Assembly: GCA_965204685.1 (NCBI GenBank)
Contig: OZ242004.1
Span: 744,001 to 808,000 of the forward strand
Length of the DNA: 64,000 bases
Direction of reading: 5' to 3'
Origin: Bin87 sp965204685
Lineage (GTDB): Bacteria; Chloroflexota; Dehalococcoidia; Lucifugimonadales; UBA3495
Positions 17,744 to 26,228 of this stretch are shown one piece after another; position 1 is the stretch's first letter, and each line of letters opens with the position of its first letter. Made by a program: the position numbers and the translations under genes. Below the pieces are notes generated by a model. The model saw only the letters and a program-made list of their open reading frames with translations, was not told the origin of the DNA and did not search any database.

Positions 17744-18511
17744 CTAGCTGATGCGAGGCCGGTTCTCGCCGTCGCCTCCGTCCGAGGGAGCATCATCGCG
17801 GAGGCTGCGGCGGCGCGAGCGCGGACTACGCTCGGGCGGCGGGTCGGGCTCAACCGGCGCGGAAGCTTCGGCCTCCGCGCTTTCGGCGGCCGCCGGCTCA
17901 GGACCAGCGCCTCGGGTCGCTTGGGCATCGTCGGTCGCCGTAGATTCCACCACGTCGGGCTCCCGATCTCCCTGTTCTGGTTCTTCCGGCGGGGCATACT
18001 GAGGGTAGGCGCGGCGGAAGTCCGCCAGGGCTGAATCCAGGTACCGGTGCATCTCTTCCGGCTCGCGGACCTGGATGGGGATGCGACGGCGGTTGTTGGT
18101 GTACACGCGCAGTGGGTCGCCCATGAACCCGCGGTCGCTGGCGATTTCGCGAATGTCGCTGAAGTGGATGGTGCGTCGCCTGGGCGTCCCGAACATGATG
18201 ATCAGCGCATCGGAATAGACCCGGTACTGTCGCGGCGACGTCAGCCACGAATAGGCCCCCACGCCCAGGCCGACGACAATCAACAACCAGGCGCCGCTGC
18301 CGCCGCTGCGGCTGGGCGCCGGTGTTTCACTCTCGCCTCCGGCGTCCTGGGTCTGGGCGGCAGGCTCAGGGGGAACGTCATCCCCCCGGCGGGCGTCGGT
18401 GAACAGTTGGTACAGACCGAAGAGGATGACGGCGGCGGCGAGGATCAGGGTCAGGTTGAACCTCACCCGACTGGGCGCCCAGTAAATCAGTGTGGTTTCG
18501 GGCTGCTGCAT
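17744..18511 (-). CDS. Membrane protein with bacterial PH-like domain and acidic Pro/Glu-rich tail
   Basis: The 255-residue protein has two membrane segments (about 18-38 and 72-92), separated by a Pro/Glu/Ala-rich linker. A small beta domain follows: YRVYSDALIIMFGTPRRRTIHFSDIREI and PLRVYTNNRRRIPIQVREP, resembling the bacterial PH (bPH) fold found in YdbT/YvqG-like proteins. The last about 85 residues are disordered and rich in Glu, Pro, Ala and Ser. The PH-like domain faces the cytoplasm if the N-terminus is inside. Function is unknown. Confidence 0.7.
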   Translation of the reverse strand: MQQPETTLIYWAPSRVRFNLTLILAAAVILFGLYQLFTDARRGDDVPPEPAAQTQDAGGESETPAPSRSGGSGAWLLIVVGLGVGAYSWLTSPRQYRVYSDALIIMFGTPRRRTIHFSDIREIASDRGFMGDPLRVYTNNRRRIPIQVREPEEMHRYLDSALADFRRAYPQYAPPEEPEQGDREPDVVESTATDDAQATRGAGPEPAAAESAEAEASAPVEPDPPPERSPRSRRRSLRDDAPSDGGDGENRPRIS

Positions 18512-18711
18512 ACTCTGTTCGCACCTGCCTGCCGTGGTCGCTTATAGTCCCGCACGACGGCATCGGCCGGCCCGTGCGACGGCGAATATGTTACCACACA
18601 GCTGGTCGAGCCAATTTGGCATGAGCAGCCCGTTGCCGGATGCTAGAATTGAACCCGCAACTCAACTGATGCCACGTAACCGCATCGACTGATTGACGGA
18701 GGCTGGGCAAA

Positions 18712-19047
18712 ATGCTGAATTTGAGCACTGACGAACAGGCTTGGGTGGACGAATATCGTCGGCAATTAGAGGAAAAATTCCCCGGTCTGGTGGCGGACAT
18801 CATCATCTTCGGGCCGTACTCCCGGGGGATTTCCGACCCGGACGTGGATTTCAACACGTTGGTGCTAGTCAAGGGGGACGATCGCAAGAAGGCGGAGGAG
18901 GTCGCTGATCTGGGGATTATGCTGGACGTGACCACCTTTTTTGTAGCTCCGACGATTTTCTCGTACACATTGGCGGAATGGGCGGAGTCCAAGCGCATAA
19001 ACGGCTGGATTTATAACCTGGCGAAAGACGGGGTTAGCGCGCTATGA
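18712..19047 (+). CDS. MNT-type minimal nucleotidyltransferase-fold protein (antitoxin-like)
   Basis: A 111-residue protein with the segment IIIFGPYSRGISDPDVDFNT. It corresponds to the GSxARG...SDxDL core of minimal nucleotidyltransferases, but with FGPYSRG in place of the Gly-Ser pair and VDF as the acidic motif. In MNT/HEPN systems, active MNT proteins AMPylate the HEPN toxin. The altered first motif leaves activity uncertain. It overlaps the HEPN gene by four bases (ATGA), the usual arrangement. Confidence 0.75.
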   Translation: MLNLSTDEQAWVDEYRRQLEEKFPGLVADIIIFGPYSRGISDPDVDFNTLVLVKGDDRKKAEEVADLGIMLDVTTFFVAPTIFSYTLAEWAESKRINGWIYNLAKDGVSAL

Positions 19048-19436
19048 GTGAAGCCCAGGCGACTGCGGAATGGCGGCGGGCCGAGGATTGCCGGCAAGTC
19101 GCACAGCTCTGCCTCCAGCATGGTTTCTATGCCGACGCGATTTCCCGAGCTTATTATGCAGTATTCCACGCTGCCAGGGCGTTATTGGTGCTGCATGAAA
19201 TCAGCACTCGAAATCATCGAGGCGTCAACTATTTGTTCAACCTGCATATAGTGAAGCCGGGGTTGGTTGAAGATGGATGGGGCTCTGTCATTGGGCGACT
19301 CGCCCCATTGCGCATAGCTGCAGATTACCGCGTTGAGACGACCCTCAGCGAAGCGGACGCCGCCAGCGCCTGCGAGCAGGCCGACGCTTTCACCAACCGC
19401 ATCCACGCCCTGTTGGGTGGTATCGTCGACTCCTGA
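19044..19436 (+). CDS. HEPN domain protein (toxin-like partner of MNT)
   Basis: The 130-residue helical protein shows the HEPN pattern: WRRAEDCRQVAQLCLQHGFY then ADAISRAYYAVFHAARALLV, and a late helix with IAADYRVETTLSEADAASA. The R-x4-6-H RNase motif of HepT toxins is not obvious; RNHRGV near residue 57 is the nearest candidate, so it may belong to the PF05168-type HEPN branch rather than the RNase-active one. It is translationally coupled to the MNT gene. Together they form a likely toxin-antitoxin or nucleotide-sensing pair. Confidence 0.78.
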   Translation: MSEAQATAEWRRAEDCRQVAQLCLQHGFYADAISRAYYAVFHAARALLVLHEISTRNHRGVNYLFNLHIVKPGLVEDGWGSVIGRLAPLRIAADYRVETTLSEADAASACEQADAFTNRIHALLGGIVDS

Positions 19437-19557
19437 CGTTTGCCGCCGCCCGCTAATGCCGCATCACTTGTCTGCTTGACCCCCCGGCACGTTGATGCCA
19501 GAATTGGCGGCGAACGTTCCGACAACCGCACGCATCGACACACAGGAGGCGACGGCC

Positions 19558-20343
19558 ATGCTGATTTGCAGGTTTCGCACGGGAGATCGGGTAGCCCACG
19601 GCATCGTTGACGGCGACACCGTCGTGGAAGTCCAGGGAGGCCTCTTCGACGGCCTCAAGGAATCGGGCAGCAAATACGCGCTGAGTTCCGTCAAGCTGCT
19701 GCCGCCGGTGATCCCGCCCACCTTCTACGCCGCCGGCATCAACTTCCCCGAGCACGTCACCTGGGCCGCCCACATGCGCGGCGAGGAGCCCAACCTGCCC
19801 AAGAAGGCCGACGTGGGCTACCGCGCGGTCAATGCCCTCACCGGCCAGGGCGACCCCATCATGGTGCCGGCCGACGCCACCGAGGAGCTCCAGTACGAGG
19901 GCGAGGTGGTGGTGGTCATCGGCAAGGAGTGCCGCAACGTCAGCCAGGACGAGGCCCTGGACTATGTCCTCGGCTACACCATCGGCAACGACGTCAGCGA
20001 GCGCTACTGGCAGCGCAACGACCGCACCATGTGGCGCGCCAAGAACACCGACACCTTCAAGCCCATGGGGCCCTGGATCGCCACCGGCCTCGACCCCGAC
20101 GAGCTCCACGTCACCATCCAGGTCAACGAGCGCGTAGTCGGCGAGTACGACCTCAACACCGCCATCTTCGGCGTGCGCGAGTACATCAGCGACATGAGCA
20201 AGTACCTCACCTTGGTTCCCGGCGATGTGCTGTGGATGGGCACCGACGGCGCCACTGAGAACATGAAGGACGGCGACGTCTGCGACATCACCGTCAACGG
20301 CATCGGCACGCTCAGCAACCCGGTGGTGTGGGGCAAGGCCTGA
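19558..20343 (+). CDS. Fumarylacetoacetate hydrolase (FAH) family protein
   Basis: The ATG at 19558 is chosen because AGGAGG (19545-19550) precedes it by 7 bases; 261 residues. The FAH C-terminal fold is clear: PTFYAAGINFPEHVTWAAHM, the metal-binding ELQYEGEVVVVIGKECRNVS (Glu-x-Glu pair), GYTIGNDVSERYWQRNDRTM, and FKPMGPWIAT followed by GDVLWMGTDGAT. Members hydrolyse or decarboxylate beta-dicarbonyl acids in aromatic-compound catabolism using Mg. The gene stands alone on its strand, so the pathway is not shown by its neighbours. Confidence 0.88.
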   Translation: MLICRFRTGDRVAHGIVDGDTVVEVQGGLFDGLKESGSKYALSSVKLLPPVIPPTFYAAGINFPEHVTWAAHMRGEEPNLPKKADVGYRAVNALTGQGDPIMVPADATEELQYEGEVVVVIGKECRNVSQDEALDYVLGYTIGNDVSERYWQRNDRTMWRAKNTDTFKPMGPWIATGLDPDELHVTIQVNERVVGEYDLNTAIFGVREYISDMSKYLTLVPGDVLWMGTDGATENMKDGDVCDITVNGIGTLSNPVVWGKA

Positions 20344-20416
20344 TTGACCCGCTGCCACTCGACACGGGGCAGACGTATCTCCGCCCCTGCAATCTCTGCT
20401 TAGTCGCCGGTAGATC

Positions 20417-21256
20417 GTGACCACTTCCGGCGACACTTCGATATGCCCGCGGTGCGGCGCGAGTCACGCTCCCGAGCACCGTTTCTGCGGCGCCTGCGGA
20501 GCCGAGCTTCATCCCGCCGGCGATGCGCCGGCCCCCGCCGTCGAGATCGACCGGCTGGCCGGTGCCCGGTATACGCCGGAGAGCGGCGGCGCCGCGCCTG
20601 ACCGCACCTCGATGACATCGGACCCCGCCTACTCCGGGCCGCGGGACGACGCCTTCCCTTACTACATTCCGCCCGGGCGCATCGTCGCGCTGACGGTGCT
20701 CAGTTCCGGCCTCTACATCTTCTACTGGATGTTTGCCACGTGGCGGCAGTACCGGGAACACACTGGCGAAATCGCCTTCCCGGTGCTGCACGCGCTGTCG
20801 CTCCTGGTGCCGATTTACCAGTTTTTCCGGCTCCACGCTCACATGCGGGTGTACCAGGAACTGATGGAACAGCGGGGCGTTCCCACGACGCTCAGCCCGG
20901 CCCGCATCGTGCTGATATATCTCGGTGTGGTACTGCTGGGAATGGTGTCCTTCATCCTGCCGGCCGAGGAGCCCCTGACGGCGTCCCAGCAGGCAGCATA
21001 CGTCGCCATCAACGTCGGCCAGGTCACGCTATTGTCCTGGATACTCTGGCACGCCCAGACCAACATCAACCGGTTCTGGCAGCACCGGCTGGGTATCCGG
21101 CTGGGCTGGATGCCCCTGAGCTTCACCGAATTGGCTGTGGTCGCCGTGGGCCTGATCCTCGGTTGGGGAATGCTGGCGATAATTCTGATCGACCCATCAT
21201 TATTGAACGTCGGCGTTGAGGTGCCGGCCGGGACCGGGGCCGCGCCCAGGTCATAA
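20417..21256 (+). CDS. Zinc-ribbon membrane protein, DUF4234-like
   Basis: It starts at GTG 20417 and has 279 residues. Residues about 9-31, ICPRCGASHAPEHRFCGACG, form a four-Cys zinc ribbon. After a disordered Pro/Ala linker come four or more hydrophobic segments, beginning YYIPPGRIVALTVLSSGLYI followed by FYWMFATWRQYREHTG, a pattern like DUF4234 membrane proteins. The zinc ribbon would lie in the cytoplasm. There is no recognisable catalytic motif. It does not overlap its neighbours, so it is probably a single-gene unit. Confidence 0.65.
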   Translation: MTTSGDTSICPRCGASHAPEHRFCGACGAELHPAGDAPAPAVEIDRLAGARYTPESGGAAPDRTSMTSDPAYSGPRDDAFPYYIPPGRIVALTVLSSGLYIFYWMFATWRQYREHTGEIAFPVLHALSLLVPIYQFFRLHAHMRVYQELMEQRGVPTTLSPARIVLIYLGVVLLGMVSFILPAEEPLTASQQAAYVAINVGQVTLLSWILWHAQTNINRFWQHRLGIRLGWMPLSFTELAVVAVGLILGWGMLAIILIDPSLLNVGVEVPAGTGAAPRS

Positions 21257-21348
21257 TCTTGACGACAGTTTTCCTTCCCGCTCGCTTCGGCGAGCAGATG
21301 CACTGGTTATTGGGCAGTGGCAGTGAATAGCCACTTGGTAGGTGCCCC

Positions 21349-21959
21349 TCACGGCGCCACTCCTAAAATCACCAACGGAACCGCCGGAACCCCTCTCCCT
21401 TGGCGCAGCACGTTCACTAAATCGCGCTCGTAGTATGGCACACCGGAGGACATCTCCTGTTCCAAAGCCTTCATTGGCAGTATCTCGATGCCGACGTCGA
21501 TAGCATCCGATACGTAGAAGTGCAAGTGCTTTACAAACAGGTCGTGAGCCACAAAGGAGTATTTGCCAAATTGCACTTCGACGGCCACCCGGTCTTTGAC
21601 AAAATCAGTCTGGTTATAAGAACCGATCGCGGTGTGGCCCGCGTCCTCGATCTCTCGCTTTTGCTCGTCCGGCGAAAGGCTATGTATTCGACGCATGAGG
21701 CGCTCGTCAGCCGTAACCCAGAAATTACGGCGTTGCTGCTTCCAGCCCAATGCTTCAAATTCTTTTTGAAAGTCTAGTTCAAGTCGGTGGGCGAGTACAG
21801 CATTTGCCCCTGCTTTCTGGACTCCCGGGATCTCTTGGTCCTGCACTTGCTTGCGTCCACCCTTCTTATGACAGACTGAACTTCGCGCCAAAGTTGTCGC
21901 TTATGGACAATCAAAAATTCTTCACCGTTGAGGTGAGAATACTTGGCTGCGATTTTCAC
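21349..21959 (-). pseudogene. BglII-family type II restriction endonuclease, frameshifted
   Basis: Two overlapping minus-strand frames make one gene. The first (21959 down to about 21774) gives MKIAAKYSHLNGEEFLIVHK and ends MLYSPTDLN-stop. The second resumes in the -1 frame with DFQKEFEALGW and runs to 21349. It contains DFVKDRVAVEVQFGKYSF, which matches the BglII catalytic block (Asp, then ExQ instead of ExK). One missing base just before the stop near 21773 would restore a continuous protein of about 200 residues. The start overlaps the methyltransferase stop by 4 bases. Either a natural loss-of-function mutation, or an assembly/sequencing indel; a programmed shift is less likely because no slippery heptamer is visible. 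Confidence 0.8.
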
Positions 21960-22867
21960 CGGTGGCCTCCTCCGGGCAGGGAAGGGTCATATATCGGCTT
22001 GCCCATGGGCCTGGTCTTCAAAATGCCCCGCTCCCACTGGCTCACCCGTTGCCACGCGATGTCAACGTATTCGGAGACGATGTCACATCCGTAGCCGATC
22101 CTGCCGTGCATCAGGGCGGCGATCACAGATGAGCCTACGCCCAGGTACGGGTCGAAAACCATGTCCCCCTCGTCGGTCATCGACAGGACGAGACGCTCAA
22201 CCAGCTCCACCGGAAATTGACACGGATGGACGGTTTTCTCCGGATGGTTGCTTTTTACATTGGGGAACTCCCACACGTCGCTGGGGTTTTTCCCCTTCGG
22301 ATTCCCGGACAACTTGCCGACGTTCGGGCCCTTGTAATACCGCTTGCCCGGATATTTGGCGGGAACCCGGATGGGGTCCAGGTTCCAGGTATAGCCTTCG
22401 CCCTTGGTCCACCAGTTGATCGTCTCATATCGCCCTGACAGACGTCTGGTGGAATGAAGGCCATGCCCGAAATGCCAAACGATACGGTTCCGCAGTTTCA
22501 GGCCCTCGGCGCGAAATACCGGATAAAGGGCCGCATCAAGGGGCATGATTTCGCCACGATCAACGTAGTTGCCCACCTGCCAGCATATTGATCCCTGGGG
22601 GTGCAACAGCCTCACGCACTTACTGATCACTTCGGCCTGCGATTCCAGATAATCGTCGAGAGATGACCTGGTTTCGTAGTCCTTCCCCAGGTTGTACGGA
22701 GGAGAGGTTACGATCAACTTCATTCGCAGGCCGGCAGCCTCGAGCCGGTCCATAAAGCTGATATTGTCCTCGCAAACCATTACCGGCTGCCCGACAGCAG
22801 CCGGCAACGCCTGTCGACCCAAACGGTCAACGTCCGGGGCAGATTCAGGTTTGATCTGGAGTTGCAT
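21956..22867 (-). CDS. DNA (cytosine-N4 or adenine-N6) methyltransferase of a BglII-like R-M system
   Basis: A 303-residue amino-MTase of the beta-type order. Motif IV is VTSPPYNLGKDY (about 54-65), and the SAM-binding motif I, FDPYLGVGSSVIAALMHGR, is near the C-terminus, followed by IGYGCDIVSEYVDIA. The SPPY motif is favoured by N4-cytosine enzymes. It is translationally coupled to the BglII-like nuclease gene. It would protect host sites by methylation; if the nuclease is truly broken it now acts as a solitary methyltransferase. The target AGATCT is only a guess from the nuclease family. Confidence 0.88.
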   Translation of the reverse strand: MQLQIKPESAPDVDRLGRQALPAAVGQPVMVCEDNISFMDRLEAAGLRMKLIVTSPPYNLGKDYETRSSLDDYLESQAEVISKCVRLLHPQGSICWQVGNYVDRGEIMPLDAALYPVFRAEGLKLRNRIVWHFGHGLHSTRRLSGRYETINWWTKGEGYTWNLDPIRVPAKYPGKRYYKGPNVGKLSGNPKGKNPSDVWEFPNVKSNHPEKTVHPCQFPVELVERLVLSMTDEGDMVFDPYLGVGSSVIAALMHGRIGYGCDIVSEYVDIAWQRVSQWERGILKTRPMGKPIYDPSLPGGGHR

Positions 22868-22888
22868 GGTGTACGCCTTAAACCGCCA

Positions 22889-23509
22889 TCAGACACCCAG
22901 CGCCACCTGTACCATCCGCTTCTCCAGCGCCAGCGCCATCTCGGTGGCCAGCGCCGTCCGGTCGTGCTCGCCGATGGAACCCACGAAGGCTACCCCCAAC
23001 AGCCGACCCACGCGGAAGTCGATCACCGTGGATGACAGCAATCCCGCCGGGCCTCCCTGCAGCACGTACAGCCCCACGGATTCATCGTAGAACCCGCCCG
23101 TTTCGACCTTCTGCACCGACACGATCTGCTGACCGGAGCCGACGCTTTCGCCCACGTTGTCCTCAAAATCCTTGACGAAGATGTCGGACATCCAGCCGGC
23201 TACCTGGTCCGGGTTCTCAAACAGGTGGACCACCGTGGCTCCCACGAAATCCACGCCGCTGGCCGGGGACACGTCCGCGGTGGGGACGAACTCCCGCATG
23301 AACCCACCGATGCGTCCGGCGTTGCGAAAACGGTCAGCGGTGCTGCCTTTGAAGCCGTTCTCGGCCATCTCCTGATTGTCCAGCGGGCCGCTCCGGGCCA
23401 GTTGGTAACCGAGCAGCGGTTCGGGCAAATCGGCGGCTTCCAGGGTCATGTATTCCAGGTCGGCCTCGCCGACGCGGAAGGTGGCGTTCCACAGCGGGTT
23501 GGTTGACAC
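22889..23509 (-). CDS. Hypothetical protein of unknown function
   Basis: A 206-residue protein from a GTG start (MSTNPLWNATFRVGEADLEY). I recognise no family. It has no signal peptide and one weakly hydrophobic stretch (LLSSTVIDFRVGRLLGVAFV). The overall pattern (DQVAGWMSDIFVKDFEDNVGESV, then strand-rich C-terminus ending in an EMALALEKRM helix) suggests an alpha/beta soluble or surface-associated protein of the kind in which sensor-like beta sheets alternate with helices. Codon use is like its high-GC neighbours, so it is probably a real gene. It lies between the R-M genes and the BNR protein. Confidence 0.6.
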   Translation of the reverse strand: MSTNPLWNATFRVGEADLEYMTLEAADLPEPLLGYQLARSGPLDNQEMAENGFKGSTADRFRNAGRIGGFMREFVPTADVSPASGVDFVGATVVHLFENPDQVAGWMSDIFVKDFEDNVGESVGSGQQIVSVQKVETGGFYDESVGLYVLQGGPAGLLSSTVIDFRVGRLLGVAFVGSIGEHDRTALATEMALALEKRMVQVALGV

Positions 23510-23566
23510 GGGGTGGTTCCTCCGGTGAACTCTTTGCGGTCGGTGAACTCTTTTACGGTCAAAGAG

Positions 23567-23593
23567 GCAGGGGCGAATGCTATTCGCCCCTGC
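23567..23593. repeat. GGGGCGAAT hairpin repeat, copy 1
   Basis: GCAGGGGCGAAT (23567-23578) and ATTCGCCCCTGC (23582-23593) form a perfect 12-bp stem with a 3-base loop. It lies just beyond the stop of the BNR gene. The same core occurs at 26615-26640 and 28615-28642. It may serve as a terminator or REP-type element. Confidence 0.8.
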
Positions 23594-23608
23594 GGCGGAC
23601 GGGTGTGG

Positions 23609-24688
23609 TTAGGCGGCGATCATGGGATACACGTGGCGGCCGCGGGACATTTCCACCGGCACGTCGGTGCGGGTCCACTCGTTGCCGCCGTCGTTGCTGC
23701 AGTAGACGTGGCCGTCGCGGTCGCAGCAGTAAACGTTGCGCGGCGCGTTCCGGTCGATGGCGATCTGGAACATACGCGCCGGCGCCACCTCGCCAATGTC
23801 CACCCGCTCCCAGGTCTCCCCGGCGTCGGTGGACCTTACGAGCACGCCGGCGTCAACGGTGCCGGCCGGGGCGCTGCCACCGCCGGCTCCGGCCGCCAGG
23901 TACATGCGGTTGGGGTCACTGGGATCCACCACCAGGTCACGGCAGTAGCTGCCGCCCTCGAACATCTCTTCAATGGGCACGAACTCCCAGGACTCGCCGC
24001 GCTCCCGGCTGCGGAACATGGCCAGCTGCGTGATGATGTACACCAATCCGGGCTTGCTCGGGTTGACCTGCACCCCGTGGAGGTCCACCGGACCCAGGCG
24101 AGTGTAGTGGCCGTCGGTGATGCAGGACCAGTTATCGCCACCGTCCCGGGAGGCGATCAGGCCGCCGACTTCGATGGCCCCGTAGATGTCGTCGGGATAG
24201 GCCGGGTCGATGCTGATGCCGATCACCCGCTTGCAGATTTCGTGCGGGTTCATGGTGATGTGGGGGTGCACCATCCCCTCGGTGTTCATCTGCTGCCAGG
24301 TGTCGCCGCCGTCGTTGGACCGGCAGACGCGGCCCGCGTCGTAGCCGGCGAACATGATCGACGAATCGTTGGGGTGGACCGCCAGCGACCACACGTCGCC
24401 GCTCAGCGTGTCGGTGCGACGCCAGTTCTCGCCCCGGTCGTCGCTGCGATACACGCCGTCCTGGGTGCCGGCGAAAATCGTGGCCGGCTCGTCGGGGTGG
24501 CCCAGCAGGGCGCGGACCTGCGGATTCTCGGGCAGGCCGTTTTCGATGCAGGCCCACTCGGACTGTCCCTCGGTGAGCCGGTACATGCCGCCCTCTCCCA
24601 AGGGAGTGCCTTCGGCGCCGATGATCAGGGCGCTCTCGCCGGCCAGGCCGACGTATACGTTGGTGTTGTGCGCAGTCGCGGTTGTCAT
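23609..24688 (-). CDS. BNR/Asp-box repeat beta-propeller protein
   Basis: A 359-residue protein built of repeated Asp-boxes (S-x-D-x-G-x-x-W): SDDRGENW, SNDGGDTW, SRDGGDNW, STDAGETW and SNDGGNEW, with intervening strands such as SLAVHPNDSSIMFAGYDAG and VVDPSDPNRMYLAAGAGG. That is the pattern of seven-bladed sialidase/sortilin/photosystem-assembly-type propellers. There is no signal peptide, so a cytoplasmic location is likely despite the extracellular habit of many homologs. No catalytic sialidase arginine triad is apparent. It may be a hydrolase or a binding platform. It is the first of two propeller genes in a row. Confidence 0.85.
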   Translation of the reverse strand: MTTATAHNTNVYVGLAGESALIIGAEGTPLGEGGMYRLTEGQSEWACIENGLPENPQVRALLGHPDEPATIFAGTQDGVYRSDDRGENWRRTDTLSGDVWSLAVHPNDSSIMFAGYDAGRVCRSNDGGDTWQQMNTEGMVHPHITMNPHEICKRVIGISIDPAYPDDIYGAIEVGGLIASRDGGDNWSCITDGHYTRLGPVDLHGVQVNPSKPGLVYIITQLAMFRSRERGESWEFVPIEEMFEGGSYCRDLVVDPSDPNRMYLAAGAGGGSAPAGTVDAGVLVRSTDAGETWERVDIGEVAPARMFQIAIDRNAPRNVYCCDRDGHVYCSNDGGNEWTRTDVPVEMSRGRHVYPMIAA

Positions 24689-24771
24689 TGCGTAATCTCC
24701 TGGAGGGTGTGCCGGATGCGGTTTTGCAGATTGTTGGGGGAACGGCGCGCCTTGTCAAGCGTAAACCAGGG

Positions 24772-25704
24772 CTACGGCCACATGATCCAGCCCGTCCGGT
24801 CGGTGCGGGCGCGGAACAGGTGGCCGCCGCCCGTGGTGACGTAGAGAGTACCCATGTCGGCGTCGCCGAAGCAGCAGTTGGTGGGCCGGTCCACGCGCAT
24901 GGGATGGGTCTCCAGCACGCGCCCCTCGGGCGAAAACACGTAGATAATTGGCCCCGGGCCGGCCGCTTCCCAGCCGGCGCAGACGATTATGTTCCCATCG
25001 ATGTCCAGCGTCATGCCGTCCACGCCCCGCTGCACTCCCTGGCTGCCCTGCCCCCGCAGATCGCCGTCGGACGCGCCGCCGTCGATGCCGAAGGTGTGCA
25101 GCGTCCGGTACTCGCCCAGGGAACCGTCGTCGTTGATGGGATAGGCGCGCAACTCGCGACGGCGGTCCGCGCCGTAGTCGCTCTGGGCGATGTACAGCGT
25201 GCGCTGGTCGCGGCTGATCAGGATGCCGTTGGGGCGGCTGATGTCGGTGGTGGCCCGCACCAGGTCCCACTGGTCGTTGCCCCTGGGGTCCAGCCGGAGC
25301 ACCGACATGTGGTCCAATTCCTGCGGCCCGCTGTCGCCGATGCCGGAATACGGATCGGTGAACCAGATGCTGCCGGACTTGTCGACGACCAGATCGTTGG
25401 GATTGTTGTGCCGTTTGCCGTCCAGCAGGTGCGGCATCGACGTAGCCGTATTGCTGGAGGCATCGAAACGGGCGATGCGCCGCCGGCCCTGCTGGCAGCC
25501 ATAGAGGTTGCCGCCGGCGTCGAAGCACAACCCGTTGGTGTTGAAGGATTCGGTGAAGTACTCGGAAACCTCGCCGGACTTGGGGTCGTAACGCAGGATC
25601 TTCGACTCTGGGATGAGGGTAAACAGCAGCGCCTCGCCGTCCCAAACCGGCCCTTCGGTGGTGCCGCCGTAGGGTCCGGCGACCAGTTCAAAACTCCAGG
25701 ACAT
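24772..25704 (-). CDS. SMP-30/gluconolactonase/LRE-family beta-propeller
   Basis: A 310-residue paralog of the SMP-30 protein at 5.0-5.9 kb. Shared hallmarks include the TEGPVWDGEALLFTLIPESK start (ligand Glu), NTNGLCFDAGGNLYGCQQGR, HNNPNDLVVDKSGSIWFTDP (ligand Asn/Asp), RGVDGMTLDIDGNIIVCAG (ligand Asp) and the C-terminal RPTNCCFGDADMGTLYVTTG. A GGAGG ribosome site precedes the ATG. Expected activity is lactone hydrolysis with a divalent metal in the cytoplasm; the exact lactone is unknown. It sits next to the BNR protein on the same strand. Confidence 0.88.
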   Translation of the reverse strand: MSWSFELVAGPYGGTTEGPVWDGEALLFTLIPESKILRYDPKSGEVSEYFTESFNTNGLCFDAGGNLYGCQQGRRRIARFDASSNTATSMPHLLDGKRHNNPNDLVVDKSGSIWFTDPYSGIGDSGPQELDHMSVLRLDPRGNDQWDLVRATTDISRPNGILISRDQRTLYIAQSDYGADRRRELRAYPINDDGSLGEYRTLHTFGIDGGASDGDLRGQGSQGVQRGVDGMTLDIDGNIIVCAGWEAAGPGPIIYVFSPEGRVLETHPMRVDRPTNCCFGDADMGTLYVTTGGGHLFRARTDRTGWIMWP

Positions 25705-25830
25705 GGGGAACCTCCTGTGGTTTGTCGCCGCAGTTTAGCACGGGTAGCGGAGGGCGGACGCAAAATTGACGCAGTCGGTTCCACATCGCTATCATCGGCG
25801 GGCAAATTATGAGTAGGACAACGAAAATCA

Positions 25831-26189
25831 ATGGGAACTTTCTACGTTGATATCGGCGTCGGCCATCCCTTGGGAGGCGATTTCCTGCCGGTATCCGCGC
25901 TGGTGGATACCGGCTCGACGCATTCGGTCATACCGGAATCGCTGCTGGCGTCCTTGAGCCTTGCGCCGTTAGAACGCCGAACGTACCAATAGCCGATGGC
26001 GGTATCGCTGTTTACGCAGTTGGAGAAGCTCGCTTCCGCATTGACAGCCAGGAGAGAACATGCCCTGTCATCTTCGGAACTGAAGGGCGCTATCTTCTTG
26101 GGGCCACCACTTTAGGAAGTTTCGACCTTAAGGTTGATCCCACGCCACCAAATCCCAGCCTGGTTTCCATTGACGAACTGCTCCTGTAG
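25831..26189 (+). pseudogene. Retropepsin-like protein, frameshifted tandem copy
   Basis: The frame from ATG 25831 gives MGTFYVDIGVGHPLGGDFLP and SALVDTGSTHSVIPESLL, clearly homologous to the intact gene that follows, but stops at 25990-25992. The homology resumes in another frame as IADGGIAVYAVGEARFRIDS and runs through EGRYLLGATTLGSFDLKVDP to the stop at 26187-26189. One base lost near 25975-25985 accounts for it. The two copies are well diverged, so the duplication is old. The DTG motif is intact but the protein would be truncated after about 53 residues. Confidence 0.75.
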
Positions 26190-26228
26190 CTACCCCGACC
26201 GGAACGCAAACTTAACAAGGGAGAATAC

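Noticed and set aside
21765..21780. Programmed ribosomal frameshift in the BglII-like gene
   Set aside because: No slippery heptamer or following pseudoknot is visible at the shift; an indel is simpler.
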